A stretch of DNA of 64,000 nucleotides, taken from contig NZ_BAKM01000024.1 in assembly GCF_000614185.1 (NCBI RefSeq), forward strand, positions 1 to 64,000, in the 5' to 3' direction. Of this stretch, positions 39,816-48,603 are shown one piece after another. How positions within the stretch are numbered: position 1 is the first letter of the stretch; each line of letters begins with the position of its first letter. Source of the DNA: Phocaeicola sartorii JCM 17136 = DSM 21941. Its GTDB lineage: Bacteria > Bacteroidota > Bacteroidia > Bacteroidales > Bacteroidaceae. Both the position numbers and the translations under genes were made by a program. Below the pieces are notes generated by a model, which did no database searches, was not told the origin of the DNA, and was given only the letters and a program-made list of their open reading frames with translations.

Positions 39816-41996
39816 ATGAAGGCAAATACCATTAAATTAATCATAACACTGTTGGGGGTGGCTTCTTTCGCGTATGGGCAAAATACACTTACCGTCATGG
39901 TCAGGGATAAGGAGGATAAAGAACTGCTGGCGGGAGCCGTTGCCGTTTTGGAACATACGTCCCGGACGGCTGTTTCGGACAAAGACGGGATATTGATCCT
40001 TACAGGCATACCCGATGGTGAGCATGAAATTTCTTTCAGCTATGTGGGTTATAAGAGTGACACCCGGACTTATCGCTTTCCCGAAACCGCTTCCGATACG
40101 CTCAGGGTATATCTCGTTCCGGATGCGGAAGAGTTGGAAGAAGTGATTGTTCAGGCTACCAGAGGCACGCGCACCATACAAAACATACCGACCCGCATTG
40201 AGTTTATGTCTGCCGAGGAACTGGATGAAAAAGCCAGTATGAGTCCCGGTGATATACGTATGTTGCTGAGTGAAAGTACGGGAATCTCCACCGGACAGAC
40301 CTCTGCAGCTTCGGGAAATGCCACGATCCGCATCCAAGGACTGGAAGGGCGGTACACCCAGATTTTGAAAGACGGTTTTCCTGCTTTTTCGGATGCTGCA
40401 AGTGGGTTGGGACTGCTGCAGACGCCTCCGTTGGATTTGAAGCAGGTAGAGGTGATAAAAGGCTCGGCTTCCACCCTCTATGGGGGTGGAGCGATAGCAG
40501 GTTTGATCAACTTGGTTTCCAAAGTTCCGGAGGAAAAGCGGGAACTCAGCCTGCTGCTCAACGGAACGACGGGCAACGGGCTGGACACCGGTGTGTTCTG
40601 GGGACAGCGTGGCGGGAAAGTGGGTGGAACTTTCCTGGCGGCTTATAACAGAAACTGGGGGTACGCTCCCGGTGGAACCGCTTTTACTGCTATTCCCGCT
40701 TTTGACCGATATACGCTGAATCCCAAACTTTTTCTCTATTTATCGCCACATACCGAATTGAATTTGGCTTTGGAAACGATGTTCGAAAATCGTTTGGGAG
40801 GCGATATCCTTTATGTGAAGGGAAGGGGAGATAGCGTCCATTCTTACTATGAGCGGAATAAGACTCGGCGACATGCCGTACGGTTGGCTGTGGACCATCG
40901 GTGGAATGAACAAAACAGGTTGGCGTTCAAGAGCAGCGTCACTTATGATGACCGGAAAATGAGCGAGCCTGCTTTTCGCTTCGAAGGCAGCCAGCTTTCT
41001 TCTTTCCATGAGCTTTCTTTGGTGCAGACTCGCAGCCGTTCTGAGTGGGTAGGCGGAATCAACCTTTGGACGGAGCGTTTCAAAGAACGGAGGTTGTCCG
41101 CTTTCCCGTTGAGGAATTACAACCAAGCCACATTGGGGGCATTTGTCCAGAACGACTGGAAAGTGGCGGAGTGGTTTGATTGGGAAGCGGGATTACGCGC
41201 CGATTATGTTTCCGGCTACGGGTATGCCCTGCTGCCGCGAGTATCGGCCCATTTTAAAGTAACCGACCGTCTTTCTTCCCGGCTGGGGGGAGGATTCGGC
41301 TACAAAGTCCCTACCATTTTTACGGAAGATACCGAAAGACTCCAATATAAAGGTGTGTTGCCGGTAGATAAGAAGCATAGCAAGCTGGAGAGGAGTTACG
41401 GCCTGAACTGGGATGTGAATTATGTCACTTCCCTTTGCGATGACCGTGTTTCCTTTAGTGTCAATCAGTTGTTTTTTTATACCTATTTGCAGTCACCGTT
41501 ATTCTTGCGGGAACTGGAAGGAGGGTTGTATCAGTTGGAACAGTCCGGGCACATGGCTACCCGGGGTGGGGAAACCAATGTGAAGATCGGTTATGAAGAC
41601 CTGCATTTGTATGTGGGTTATACATTTACGGATGCAGGGACGCATGAAGCGGGAGGCGGCTGTCATGAAAACACGCTGGTTCCCAAGCATCGCATCAATG
41701 CCGTATTGATGTATGAGGTGGAAGATAAGTGGAGGATAGGTCTGGAATCTTATTATTTCAGCTCTCAGAAGCTGAATGACAGCAGCCGGGGAAAAGCCTA
41801 TATGATATGTGGCTTCATGATTGAAAAAATATGGGAGAACTTTTCGCTCTTCGCCAATTTTGAGAACTTTACGGACAGAAGGCAGACCCATTTTGACACC
41901 ATCAACACAGGCAGTATCACTCATCCGGTCTTTCGTGATATTTATGCTCCGCTGGACGGCTTTGTGATGAACGGAGGTGTTAAATTGAGGTTTTAA
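39816..41996 (+). CDS. TonB-dependent siderophore-type receptor
   Basis: An intact 726-residue outer-membrane receptor. Signal peptide ends SFAYGQ (about residue 22); a CarboxypepD_reg-like domain follows (VRDKEDKELLAGAVAVLEHT ... FSYVGYKSDTRTY), a TonB-box region (EELEEVIVQATRGTRTI), the plug (ESTGISTGQTSAASGNATIR, GFPAFSDAASGLGLLQTPPL, STLYGGGAIAGLINLVSK) and a barrel ending in Phe (GGVKLRF). The order and length resemble ferric-siderophore receptors. It is co-directional with the preceding receptor and the feoA/feoB genes, so the block is likely a metal-uptake island. Confidence 0.9.
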   Translation: MKANTIKLIITLLGVASFAYGQNTLTVMVRDKEDKELLAGAVAVLEHTSRTAVSDKDGILILTGIPDGEHEISFSYVGYKSDTRTYRFPETASDTLRVYLVPDAEELEEVIVQATRGTRTIQNIPTRIEFMSAEELDEKASMSPGDIRMLLSESTGISTGQTSAASGNATIRIQGLEGRYTQILKDGFPAFSDAASGLGLLQTPPLDLKQVEVIKGSASTLYGGGAIAGLINLVSKVPEEKRELSLLLNGTTGNGLDTGVFWGQRGGKVGGTFLAAYNRNWGYAPGGTAFTAIPAFDRYTLNPKLFLYLSPHTELNLALETMFENRLGGDILYVKGRGDSVHSYYERNKTRRHAVRLAVDHRWNEQNRLAFKSSVTYDDRKMSEPAFRFEGSQLSSFHELSLVQTRSRSEWVGGINLWTERFKERRLSAFPLRNYNQATLGAFVQNDWKVAEWFDWEAGLRADYVSGYGYALLPRVSAHFKVTDRLSSRLGGGFGYKVPTIFTEDTERLQYKGVLPVDKKHSKLERSYGLNWDVNYVTSLCDDRVSFSVNQLFFYTYLQSPLFLRELEGGLYQLEQSGHMATRGGETNVKIGYEDLHLYVGYTFTDAGTHEAGGGCHENTLVPKHRINAVLMYEVEDKWRIGLESYYFSSQKLNDSSRGKAYMICGFMIEKIWENFSLFANFENFTDRRQTHFDTINTGSITHPVFRDIYAPLDGFVMNGGVKLRF

Positions 41997-42535
41997 TCTG
42001 TCAAAATACGGGCGTCTGTTTATGAGGAAGAAGGTGTATTAATACTCAACTTTAGAGAAAATGAACCTTTTATTTACTCCTGCAGTCGTTTTGGATATTC
42101 ATAGCGTTAAATTACATAAATGAAAAAGTTCCTTGTTTCCATTTTGCGGTATGATTGCGGATAATCAGTCTTTATTTAACCAGCAGATATTTTATTTCCG
42201 GTTTACTCCGTACACTGCCGTCCGTTGCACTCATGTTCGGGAAGCGGAGTTTATAATAATTGCCGTTTGTGGCTTTTATTTGTCCGCTTGGCAGATACTG
42301 TTGTTTAGGCTTCCATTGTTTGGCTCTTCCGGTATAGCTTCCTTCCATCCACTGGACTCGTTATGAGTGAAACTTCCGGAAAAATAGAGCCTGTTTCTGA
42401 AACTGTAGCTTGCGGATACATTTTGCATGTGCTTTCTCTGATGGGTGAAAACGTTGTATTCGCTTCTGGTTTAGGAAGATAGAATACTCTTTTTTAGGTA
42501 TTGCGGCTTCCGCTTGGAATGCGGACTTTTGTAGA
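41997..42535 (+). other. Gene-free stretch before feoA
   Basis: 539 bases with no gene I can support; open frames here are short and lack family features. The base composition is like its neighbours. It could hold a metal-responsive promoter or leader for feoAB, but I see no clear Fur-box palindrome and no full -33/-7 pair. Confidence 0.3.
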
Positions 42536-42841
42536 ATGGAAAAAGTAGATGAAGTCATGAAAGAAACGAATGTGAAGAGAAGGCTTTCAGGTGGAGCTTC
42601 CCCGGTTCCGCTCTCTTCGTTGAGTGTGGGGGAGGAGGCGGAGATTGTCGGCATATCCCGCCAATGTACAGGTCCGCAGCGAAGGCGTTTACTGGATTTC
42701 GGCATTGTACCGGGGAAGAAAATAAAAGCGGTTCTTCAAAGTGCTTTTGGAGACACTATCGGTTATTTTATCTTAGGGACTGTCGTAGGGCTTAGAAAGG
42801 AACAGGCTGGACTCGTTTTTATAAAAAGAGATCATGAATAG
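42536..42841 (+). CDS. feoA: FeoA-domain protein
   Basis: Small SH3-like cytosolic partner of the ferrous iron transporter. 101 residues from the first ATG, or 94 from the one at 42557, which sits closer to the domain. The core [39 protein letters not shown] and [16 protein letters not shown] is FeoA. In many Bacteroides FeoA is fused to FeoB; here it is separate, with its stop 8 bp inside the feoB start, so translation is coupled. Confidence 0.9.
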   Translation: MEKVDEVMKETNVKRRLSGGASPVPLSSLSVGEEAEIVGISRQCTGPQRRRLLDFGIVPGKKIKAVLQSAFGDTIGYFILGTVVGLRKEQAGLVFIKRDHE

Positions 42842-45040
42842 AGATAATCAGACTTTGTGCAAGAATTGTCCTGCCTACAACCCCGCAGGACAAAAAATGG
42901 AATATCTGGGCACGGCATACGAAGATTCAAATTACAGAATCGCTTTGGCGGGAAACCCCAATACCGGTAAAAGTTCTGTCTTTAATAACCTGACAGGGTT
43001 GCACCAGCATACCGGTAACTGGCCCGGTAAGACGGTGACCCGGGCAAAGGGGGCCTTCAGATACAATCATTGTAAATATGAGATAACCGATCTGCCCGGC
43101 ACTTATTCCCTGCTCTCTACCAGTGAGGATGAAGAGGTGGCCAGAGATTATATCTTGTTCGATAAACCCGATGTGACGGTTATAGTGGTCGATGCTACCC
43201 GCCTGGAAAGGAACTTGAATCTGGTTCTGCAGATATTGGAAATAACGGATAAGGCGGTGCTTTGCCTGAACCTGATGGACGAAGCGGTGCGTAACGGAAT
43301 CCGGATAGACATACGTGCTTTGTCCAGACGGCTGGGAATACCCGTAGTGCCTGCTTCCGCCAGACGGAGAGAAGGAATGGGGCTTTGCTGGAGGCCATAG
43401 AGGAGGTCGTGACCGGTACGTTTCAGTGCAGGCGTCATTCCATCGGAGCCCGTCCGCCCGAACTGCAAGAAGCGATTGTGGCGCTGAGGCGGAAATTAAA
43501 GGAATTTTATCCGGACATACAGAGCCCGGATTGGATTGCGTTAAGGTTGCTTGAAGGAGACAGGCGCATCACTGATGCCTTGAAAAACAATGCCTGGTAT
43601 GTACAGAACACCTCTGTAGATGGTATGCGGAATGCAGAGGAGGTGTTGGAACTGGCGGCCTCATTACGCCGGAACACCGGTCGGGATATACACGACGGGA
43701 TAGTGGAGGCTATTTATAAAAAAGCAGCGGTGATAGCCGGGGAATCCGTATATCAGGGAAGCGGAGATAAGGTCTATGCCAAAGACCTGCAGATAGACCG
43801 GATTGTGACCAGCAAGCGTTGGGGATTTCCCATTATGTTCTTGCTCTTGGCTTTGGTGTTCTGGATAACCATCATCGGAGCCAACTATCCTTCCGGCTGG
43901 CTCTCGGATATTTTGCTGGAAAGGTTTTATCCGTTGCTGAAAGAATGGACGGTCATGGCTGGCTTTCCCTCCTGGCTTACGGGAGTCTTGATTGATGGAG
44001 CCTATCTGGCGGGTGCATGGGTCATTGCCGTAATGCTTCCGCCCATGGCCATATTCTTTCCTATGTTTACGTTATTGGAAGATTTGGGCTATCTTCCCCG
44101 CATCGCGTTTAATCTGGATGGCATTTACCGCAAGGTGGGCGCCCATGGCAAACAGGCTTTGTCTATGAGCATGGGCTTTGGCTGTAATGCGGCAGGAGTG
44201 GTGGCTGCGCGTATCATTGACAGTCCTCGCGAAAGGTTGATAGCCATTATTACAAATAATTTTTCATTATGCAACGGACGGTGGCCTACGCAGATTCTCA
44301 TAGCCGGTATTTTCATTGGCGCGTGCGTGCCTCCCGCGCTGGATGGCGTGATCACGGCGGCTGCTGTTATATTTGTGGCCTTGCTGGGCATTGCCCTCAG
44401 TTTCGGGGTGTCGTGGATGCTCAGCCGCACGGTGTTGCAAGGCGAAGTTTCCACGTTTAGTCTGGAACTGCCCCCTTATCGTCCTCCGCGTTTCTGGCAG
44501 ACACTCTATACTTCGCTGATAGACCGTACTGTTTTTGTGCTTTGGAGAGCTGTCATTTTTGCGTTGCCCGCCGGTGTGGTGATATGGCTGGTGGCGAATA
44601 TCCGGATAGGAGGGGTCAGCCTGGCGGTGCATTTCATTGACTGGTCCGATCCTTTTGCCACCCTGTTTGGTTTGAACGGTGTGATTTTACTGGCCTATAT
44701 CATTGCCATTCCTGCCAATGAAATAGTGATTCCTACGATATTGATGCTGACCGTCATTCATACTGGCATTACCGGAGTGGGTAGCGGTACCGGAGTGATG
44801 TTTGAACTGGATTCTGTACCGGGAACGGCCGCTATCCTGTATGCCGGAGGATGGACATTGCTAACCGGCATCAATGTGATGTTTTTCAGCCTGTTGCATA
44901 ATCCTTGCTCTACCACTATCTTTACCATTTATAAAGAGACAGGCAGTGTGAAATGGACTTTGGTCGCCTCCCTGCTGCCTGTCGTAATGGGGCTTGTCCT
45001 TACATTTATTGTAGCCCAGGTATGGTATCTGTGTGGCTAG
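42834..45040 (+). CDS. feoB: Ferrous iron transport protein B (one frameshift)
   Basis: Large GTPase-coupled inner-membrane Fe2+ transporter. The N-terminal G domain has G1 [12 protein letters not shown], the WPGKTVT segment, G3 DLPGTYSL and G4 LNLMDEA. The Gate/Feo core domains follow with membrane helices and [33 protein letters not shown] precedes the G domain, a Cys pair of unclear role. The frame breaks near 43380; one missing G restores [17 protein letters not shown]. Repaired length is about 735 residues, complete for FeoB. Together with feoA and the two receptors it makes a plausible route from the outer to the inner membrane. Confidence 0.94.
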
Positions 45041-45087
45041 CGGGGGCAGAGTAGGGGGGAGTTTTGCCGGAGGCCGCATGGGGGCTT

Positions 45088-45852
45088 TCAGTCCTCTTTC
45101 GTCAAGATACGTTCCAGTTCTTCCGCTGTCAGCCTTAGATGGAACTGCCCTTTATAAGCCACGGAGATACCTCCTGTCTCTTCTGAGACGATAATGGCCA
45201 GTGCGTCTGTTTCCTGTGATACGCCCATGGCTGCCCGATGCCTTAATCCCAGTTCCTTAGGGATATTCAAGTCGTGGGATACTGGGAGAATACAGCCGGC
45301 CGCCTCTATCCGTTTGTGGCGGATAATCATGGCTCCGTCGTGTAAAGGACTGTTCTTGAAGAAAATATTCTCTATCAGCCGCTGGTTCACATTGGCGTTG
45401 ATGATTTCTCCTGTACGGATGATATCATTCAGCGGCACAGCTTTTTCAATGACAATCAGTGCACCCACTTTCCCTTTGCTCATGCTCATGCAGGCAAGTA
45501 CAATCGGCATGATGTCCGCTTTCTCTGTCTTTTCCTGTTTGTTTCCTGTCAGGAACCGGAAGAAACGTCCCAACTGTTTGTGCGAACCCAGTGTGACGAG
45601 GAACCGGCGTATGTCATCCTGGAAAAGAATGATCAAGGCCAGGACACCTACACTGACCAGTTTATCGAAGATAGACCCCAGCAGTTTCATTTCCAGCACC
45701 TGAGACACAATCAGCCAGATACCTATAAATACCAGGATGCCGATGAAGATATTGATAGAGCCCGAATCTTTCATCAGACGGTAAGTCTGATAAAGCAGAT
45801 AGGCTACCAGCAGGATATCGATAAGGTCTTTTATACTAAAATCAATAAACAT
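45088..45852 (-). CDS. cdaA: CdaA-type diadenylate cyclase
   Basis: Membrane-bound diadenylate cyclase that makes c-di-AMP. The 254-residue protein has about three N-terminal membrane helices (to residue ~95) and a DisA_N/DAC domain with both signature motifs: PLHDGAMII (DGA) and LRHRAAMGVS (RHR). The length and layout match CdaA (DacA). It lies 31 bp downstream of folP on the same strand, so the two are co-transcribed. Confidence 0.95.
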   Translation of the reverse strand: MFIDFSIKDLIDILLVAYLLYQTYRLMKDSGSINIFIGILVFIGIWLIVSQVLEMKLLGSIFDKLVSVGVLALIILFQDDIRRFLVTLGSHKQLGRFFRFLTGNKQEKTEKADIMPIVLACMSMSKGKVGALIVIEKAVPLNDIIRTGEIINANVNQRLIENIFFKNSPLHDGAMIIRHKRIEAAGCILPVSHDLNIPKELGLRHRAAMGVSQETDALAIIVSEETGGISVAYKGQFHLRLTAEELERILTKED

Positions 45853-45883
45853 CTTTCTTGAATTAAAAATTGAATATTAAGAA

Positions 45884-46738
45884 TTAAAAGGCGGCGGAGT
45901 CTTTCATCTTCTGTACTATCTTCACGGTTTCCACAGCCGCCTTTACATCGTGCACTCTGAGGATGTCCGCTCCTTTTAGCAGGGAAATGGTATCCAGTAC
46001 CGTTGTTCCGTTCAAGGCGTCATCGGGGGTGCCGCCCAGCAGCTTGTAAATCATTGACTTGCGCGACACACCGACCAGTAACGGAAGTTCGAACAGGCTG
46101 AACTCTTCCAGGTGGTTCATCAACTGATAATTATGTTCTACTGTTTTTCCGAAACCGAAACCGGGGTCCAGAATAATATCTTTTACTCCTAAATTGCGTA
46201 ATTTCTGTACTTTTTCCGAAAAATAGAAGAAGACTTCTTTCAACAGATTGTCATAATGCGGATTCATTTGCATGTTTTGCGGTGTGCCTTGCATGTGCAT
46301 GATAATATAAGGTACTCCCAGCCGGGCAATCGTGCCGAACATCTGCGGGTCCATTTCGCCGGCGGCAATGTCATTGATGATTGCCACTCCATACTCCTCC
46401 ACACACATCCGGGCTACATCCGCACGGAAAGTGTCAACGGACACCACACAGCCGGATGATGGCGGTTGATGATTTCCAGTCCGGTACGCAGGCGGCTCAT
46501 CTCTTCCCCGGCTGATGTGTTCGGCATTGGGGCGTGAGGAGTAGGCACCTATGTCAATGATGGAAGCTCCCTCTTCCAGTATTTGGGAGGCGCGGCTGAT
46601 TATATCTTTTTCCGTTTGCTGCCGGCTGCCGGCATAGAAAGAATCGGGCGTCACATTCAGGATTCCCATTACTTGCGGACGGGAGAGGTCCATCAGTTGC
46701 CCGTTGACATTGATGTATTTGGCGGTTTTAGTTTCCAT
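45884..46738 (-). CDS. folP: Dihydropteroate synthase (two compensating frameshifts)
   Basis: Condenses pAba with dihydropterin pyrophosphate in folate synthesis. TIM-barrel landmarks: VMGILNVTPDSFYAGSR, IIDIGAYSSRPNAEHIS, VVSVDTFRADVARM, AIINDIAAGEMD, YIIMHMQGTPQNM, IILDPGFGFGKTVEHN and LVGVSRKSMIYKLL. The frame stays open, but between about 46447 and 46507 it is read in the wrong register. One extra G (run near 46506) and one missing base (near 46447) turn a stretch that should read EEMSRLRTGLEIINRHHPAV into an unrelated string. So the translated product as given is misleading for about 20 residues. Confidence 0.92.
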   Translation of the reverse strand: METKTAKYINVNGQLMDLSRPQVMGILNVTPDSFYAGSRQQTEKDIISRASQILEEGASIIDIGAYSSRPNAEHISRGRDEPPAYRTGNHQPPSSGCVVSVDTFRADVARMCVEEYGVAIINDIAAGEMDPQMFGTIARLGVPYIIMHMQGTPQNMQMNPHYDNLLKEVFFYFSEKVQKLRNLGVKDIILDPGFGFGKTVEHNYQLMNHLEEFSLFELPLLVGVSRKSMIYKLLGGTPDDALNGTTVLDTISLLKGADILRVHDVKAAVETVKIVQKMKDSAAF

Positions 46739-46765
46739 TGTTTACGGCTCGTCATTTAGGTTGTA

Positions 46766-46773
46766 CAAAAGTA
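46766..46773 (-). promoter_or_regulatory. -7 box before folP
   Basis: On the minus strand TACTTTTG (TAnnTTTG), 27 bp upstream of the folP ATG. Confidence 0.5.
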
Positions 46774-46818
46774 CGCACAATTCTTGAGTTTTTGTTATAT
46801 CATGAATTATTTTTCAGT

Positions 46819-46826
46819 TATCTTTG
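46819..46826 (+). promoter_or_regulatory. -7 box of murF
   Basis: TATCTTTG, 30 bp before the murF ATG. It overlaps the first codons of a longer open frame from 46824, which supports the later start. Confidence 0.55.
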
Positions 46827-46856
46827 TATCAACTTAATTTAAAAGCAAAGCGAAAG

Positions 46857-48155
46857 ATGGATATTTCAGCTTTATATAAGTGTTTTACGGAATGCGGCAA
46901 GGTGACTACCGACAGTCGCAATTGCCCCAAGGGCTCTATGTTCATAGCCCTGAAAGGGGAGACATTCAATGGAAATGAATTCGCGCTTCAAGCATTGGAA
47001 AAAGGTTGCCAGTATGCTGTGGTGGACGAGAAAGAATATGCGGCCGATGGTAATCCGCGCATCCTGTTGGTGGACGATTGCCTGAAAGCGTTGCAGGAAT
47101 TGGCTAACTATCACCGGCATAAGCTGGGAACCCGTATCATCGGTATCACGGGTACAAACGGAAAGACCACTACCAAGGAACTGATAGCTTCTGTGCTGCA
47201 AAAAAGGTTTGAGGTGCTTTATACACAGGGGAATTTGAACAACCATATCGGTGTTCCTCTGACTTTGCTGAGGCTGACTCCCGAGCATGAGCTGGCTGTT
47301 ATCGAGATGGGAGCGAACCATCCGGGTGAAATCAAGGCGCTGACCCGCATCGTGGAACCGGATTACGGTATGATCACGAATGTGGGTAAGGCACATCTGG
47401 AAGGTTTCGGATCTTTCGAAGGAGTCATCAAGACCAAAGGCGAGTTGTATGACCATCTGCGTTACAATGGCAAACATATTATTTTTATCGACAAGGACAA
47501 TGAGTATCTCACAGCTATCTCTCAAGGGCTTACCCGTATTTGTTATGGACTGGAAGGGGGTGAAGGCCTTTACATCTGCGGCAAGCTTGGCTCCTGTGCT
47601 CCGTTCCTTTCGTTTGAATGGGAGCACGAGGGACAGAAATTCGAAGTGCATACCCACCTTATCGGCAGCTATAATATGAAAAATGCATTGGCTGCCATTA
47701 CGGTAGGTCGGTTCTTCAGTGTTCCGTCCCGACAGATTTGTGAAGCATTGGAGGCGTATGTTCCCCATAACAATCGTTCGCAGTTGACGGAAACCATGGA
47801 CAATAAATTGATAGTCGATGCATACAATGCGAACCCCACCAGTATGATGGCGGCTTTGGAGAATTTCCGGTTGATGGATGTCGCTCATAAGATGGTTATT
47901 CTGGGTGATATGAAAGAGCTGGGAGAAACCAGTCATGAGGAACATCAGAAGATTGCGGATTATCTGGGTGAATGTGATTTTGAGCGAGTGCTTCTGGTTG
48001 GGGAGGAGTTTGGTAAAGTGCTTCCGCCCTTTGAACATTTTAAAGATGTGGTTGCATTGAAACAGGTGTTGGAAAGATATAAGCCGAAAGGATATTATAT
48101 TTTGATTAAAGGTTCCAACAGTATGAAGTTGGGCCAGCTTCAGGAAATATTATAG
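46857..48155 (+). CDS. murF: UDP-MurNAc-tripeptide--D-Ala-D-Ala ligase
   Basis: Adds D-Ala-D-Ala (the Ddl product) to UDP-MurNAc-tripeptide in peptidoglycan synthesis. About 432 residues from the ATG at 46857 (MDISALYKCFTECGKVTTDS). N-domain FIALKGETFNGNEFA; P-loop GITGTNGKTTTKELI (about residues 95-110); central domain EMGANHPGEIKALTRIVEPD; C-domain VDAYNANPTSMMAALENF and ILGDMKELGE. All match MurF. It is divergent from folP, with opposed promoters in the 118-bp gap. Confidence 0.96.
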   Translation: MDISALYKCFTECGKVTTDSRNCPKGSMFIALKGETFNGNEFALQALEKGCQYAVVDEKEYAADGNPRILLVDDCLKALQELANYHRHKLGTRIIGITGTNGKTTTKELIASVLQKRFEVLYTQGNLNNHIGVPLTLLRLTPEHELAVIEMGANHPGEIKALTRIVEPDYGMITNVGKAHLEGFGSFEGVIKTKGELYDHLRYNGKHIIFIDKDNEYLTAISQGLTRICYGLEGGEGLYICGKLGSCAPFLSFEWEHEGQKFEVHTHLIGSYNMKNALAAITVGRFFSVPSRQICEALEAYVPHNNRSQLTETMDNKLIVDAYNANPTSMMAALENFRLMDVAHKMVILGDMKELGETSHEEHQKIADYLGECDFERVLLVGEEFGKVLPPFEHFKDVVALKQVLERYKPKGYYILIKGSNSMKLGQLQEIL

Positions 48156-48181
48156 TTAACCGGTTGGCAGTTTCATTCACA

Positions 48182-48408
48182 GTAGGAGGATACCCTATAA
48201 CCGTCAGGCTAAGTCGGCAGATGGCGCTGTTATCCACTGTAGGGGCGCATTGAATGCGCCCGATAACACTCTGAGAAGTGTATTTGTGGATGCATTACTC
48301 CCAAGGTCGTGACCGATGGTTCGGGCGGAAGCATTCCGCCCCTACAGTGGGTGGAAACGACAATTGCCGGTTTGGCTTGACGGCTATGGGGCACTCCCCA
48401 CCTCTACG
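48182..48408. repeat. MITE/REP-like nested inverted repeat
   Basis: A block of about 227 bp of nested inverted repeats. The outer ends GTAGGAGG (48182) and CCTCTAC (48401) pair, as do imperfect copies around CCGTCAGGCT (48203) and GGCTTGACGG (48373). The inner pair CCACTGTAGGGGCG (48234-48247) and CGCCCCTACAGTGG (48337-48350) is a perfect 14-bp inverted repeat. Beside each inner end is its own hairpin: GGGCGCATT.AATGCGCCC and GGGCGGAA...TTCCGCCC. No reading frame. It resembles paired REP elements or a non-autonomous MITE; no target duplication could be confirmed. Confidence 0.7.
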
Positions 48409-48579
48409 GTAAATGTAATTTTTGATGTAATGACTTGCAGTAAATCCTGCCTTTTCATGCAAGCTTTCTTCTTTTTTAGTTCTCTGAATTTTTCTTTAAA
48501 ATAGATATAATAATCGGTTTTGACCGTTTTTTGCCTCTTTACTGCCGAATTATTGATCCCTACTATGACAGAAATCAGT

Positions 48580-48587
48580 TACTTTTG
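48580..48587 (+). promoter_or_regulatory. -7 box before the BNR_4 gene
   Basis: TACTTTTG, 16 bp before the ATG at 48604, giving a very short leader. Confidence 0.55.
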
Positions 48588-48603
48588 CAGCGTTATCAAT
48601 AGA

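Noticed and set aside
41997..42535. A riboswitch or Fur box ahead of feoA
   Set aside because: No conserved riboswitch core and no dyad resembling a Fur site could be found by eye.
46872..48038. A 388-codon open frame antisense to murF
   Set aside because: murF on the plus strand shows every family motif; the antisense frame has no recognisable feature, promoter or ribosome site.
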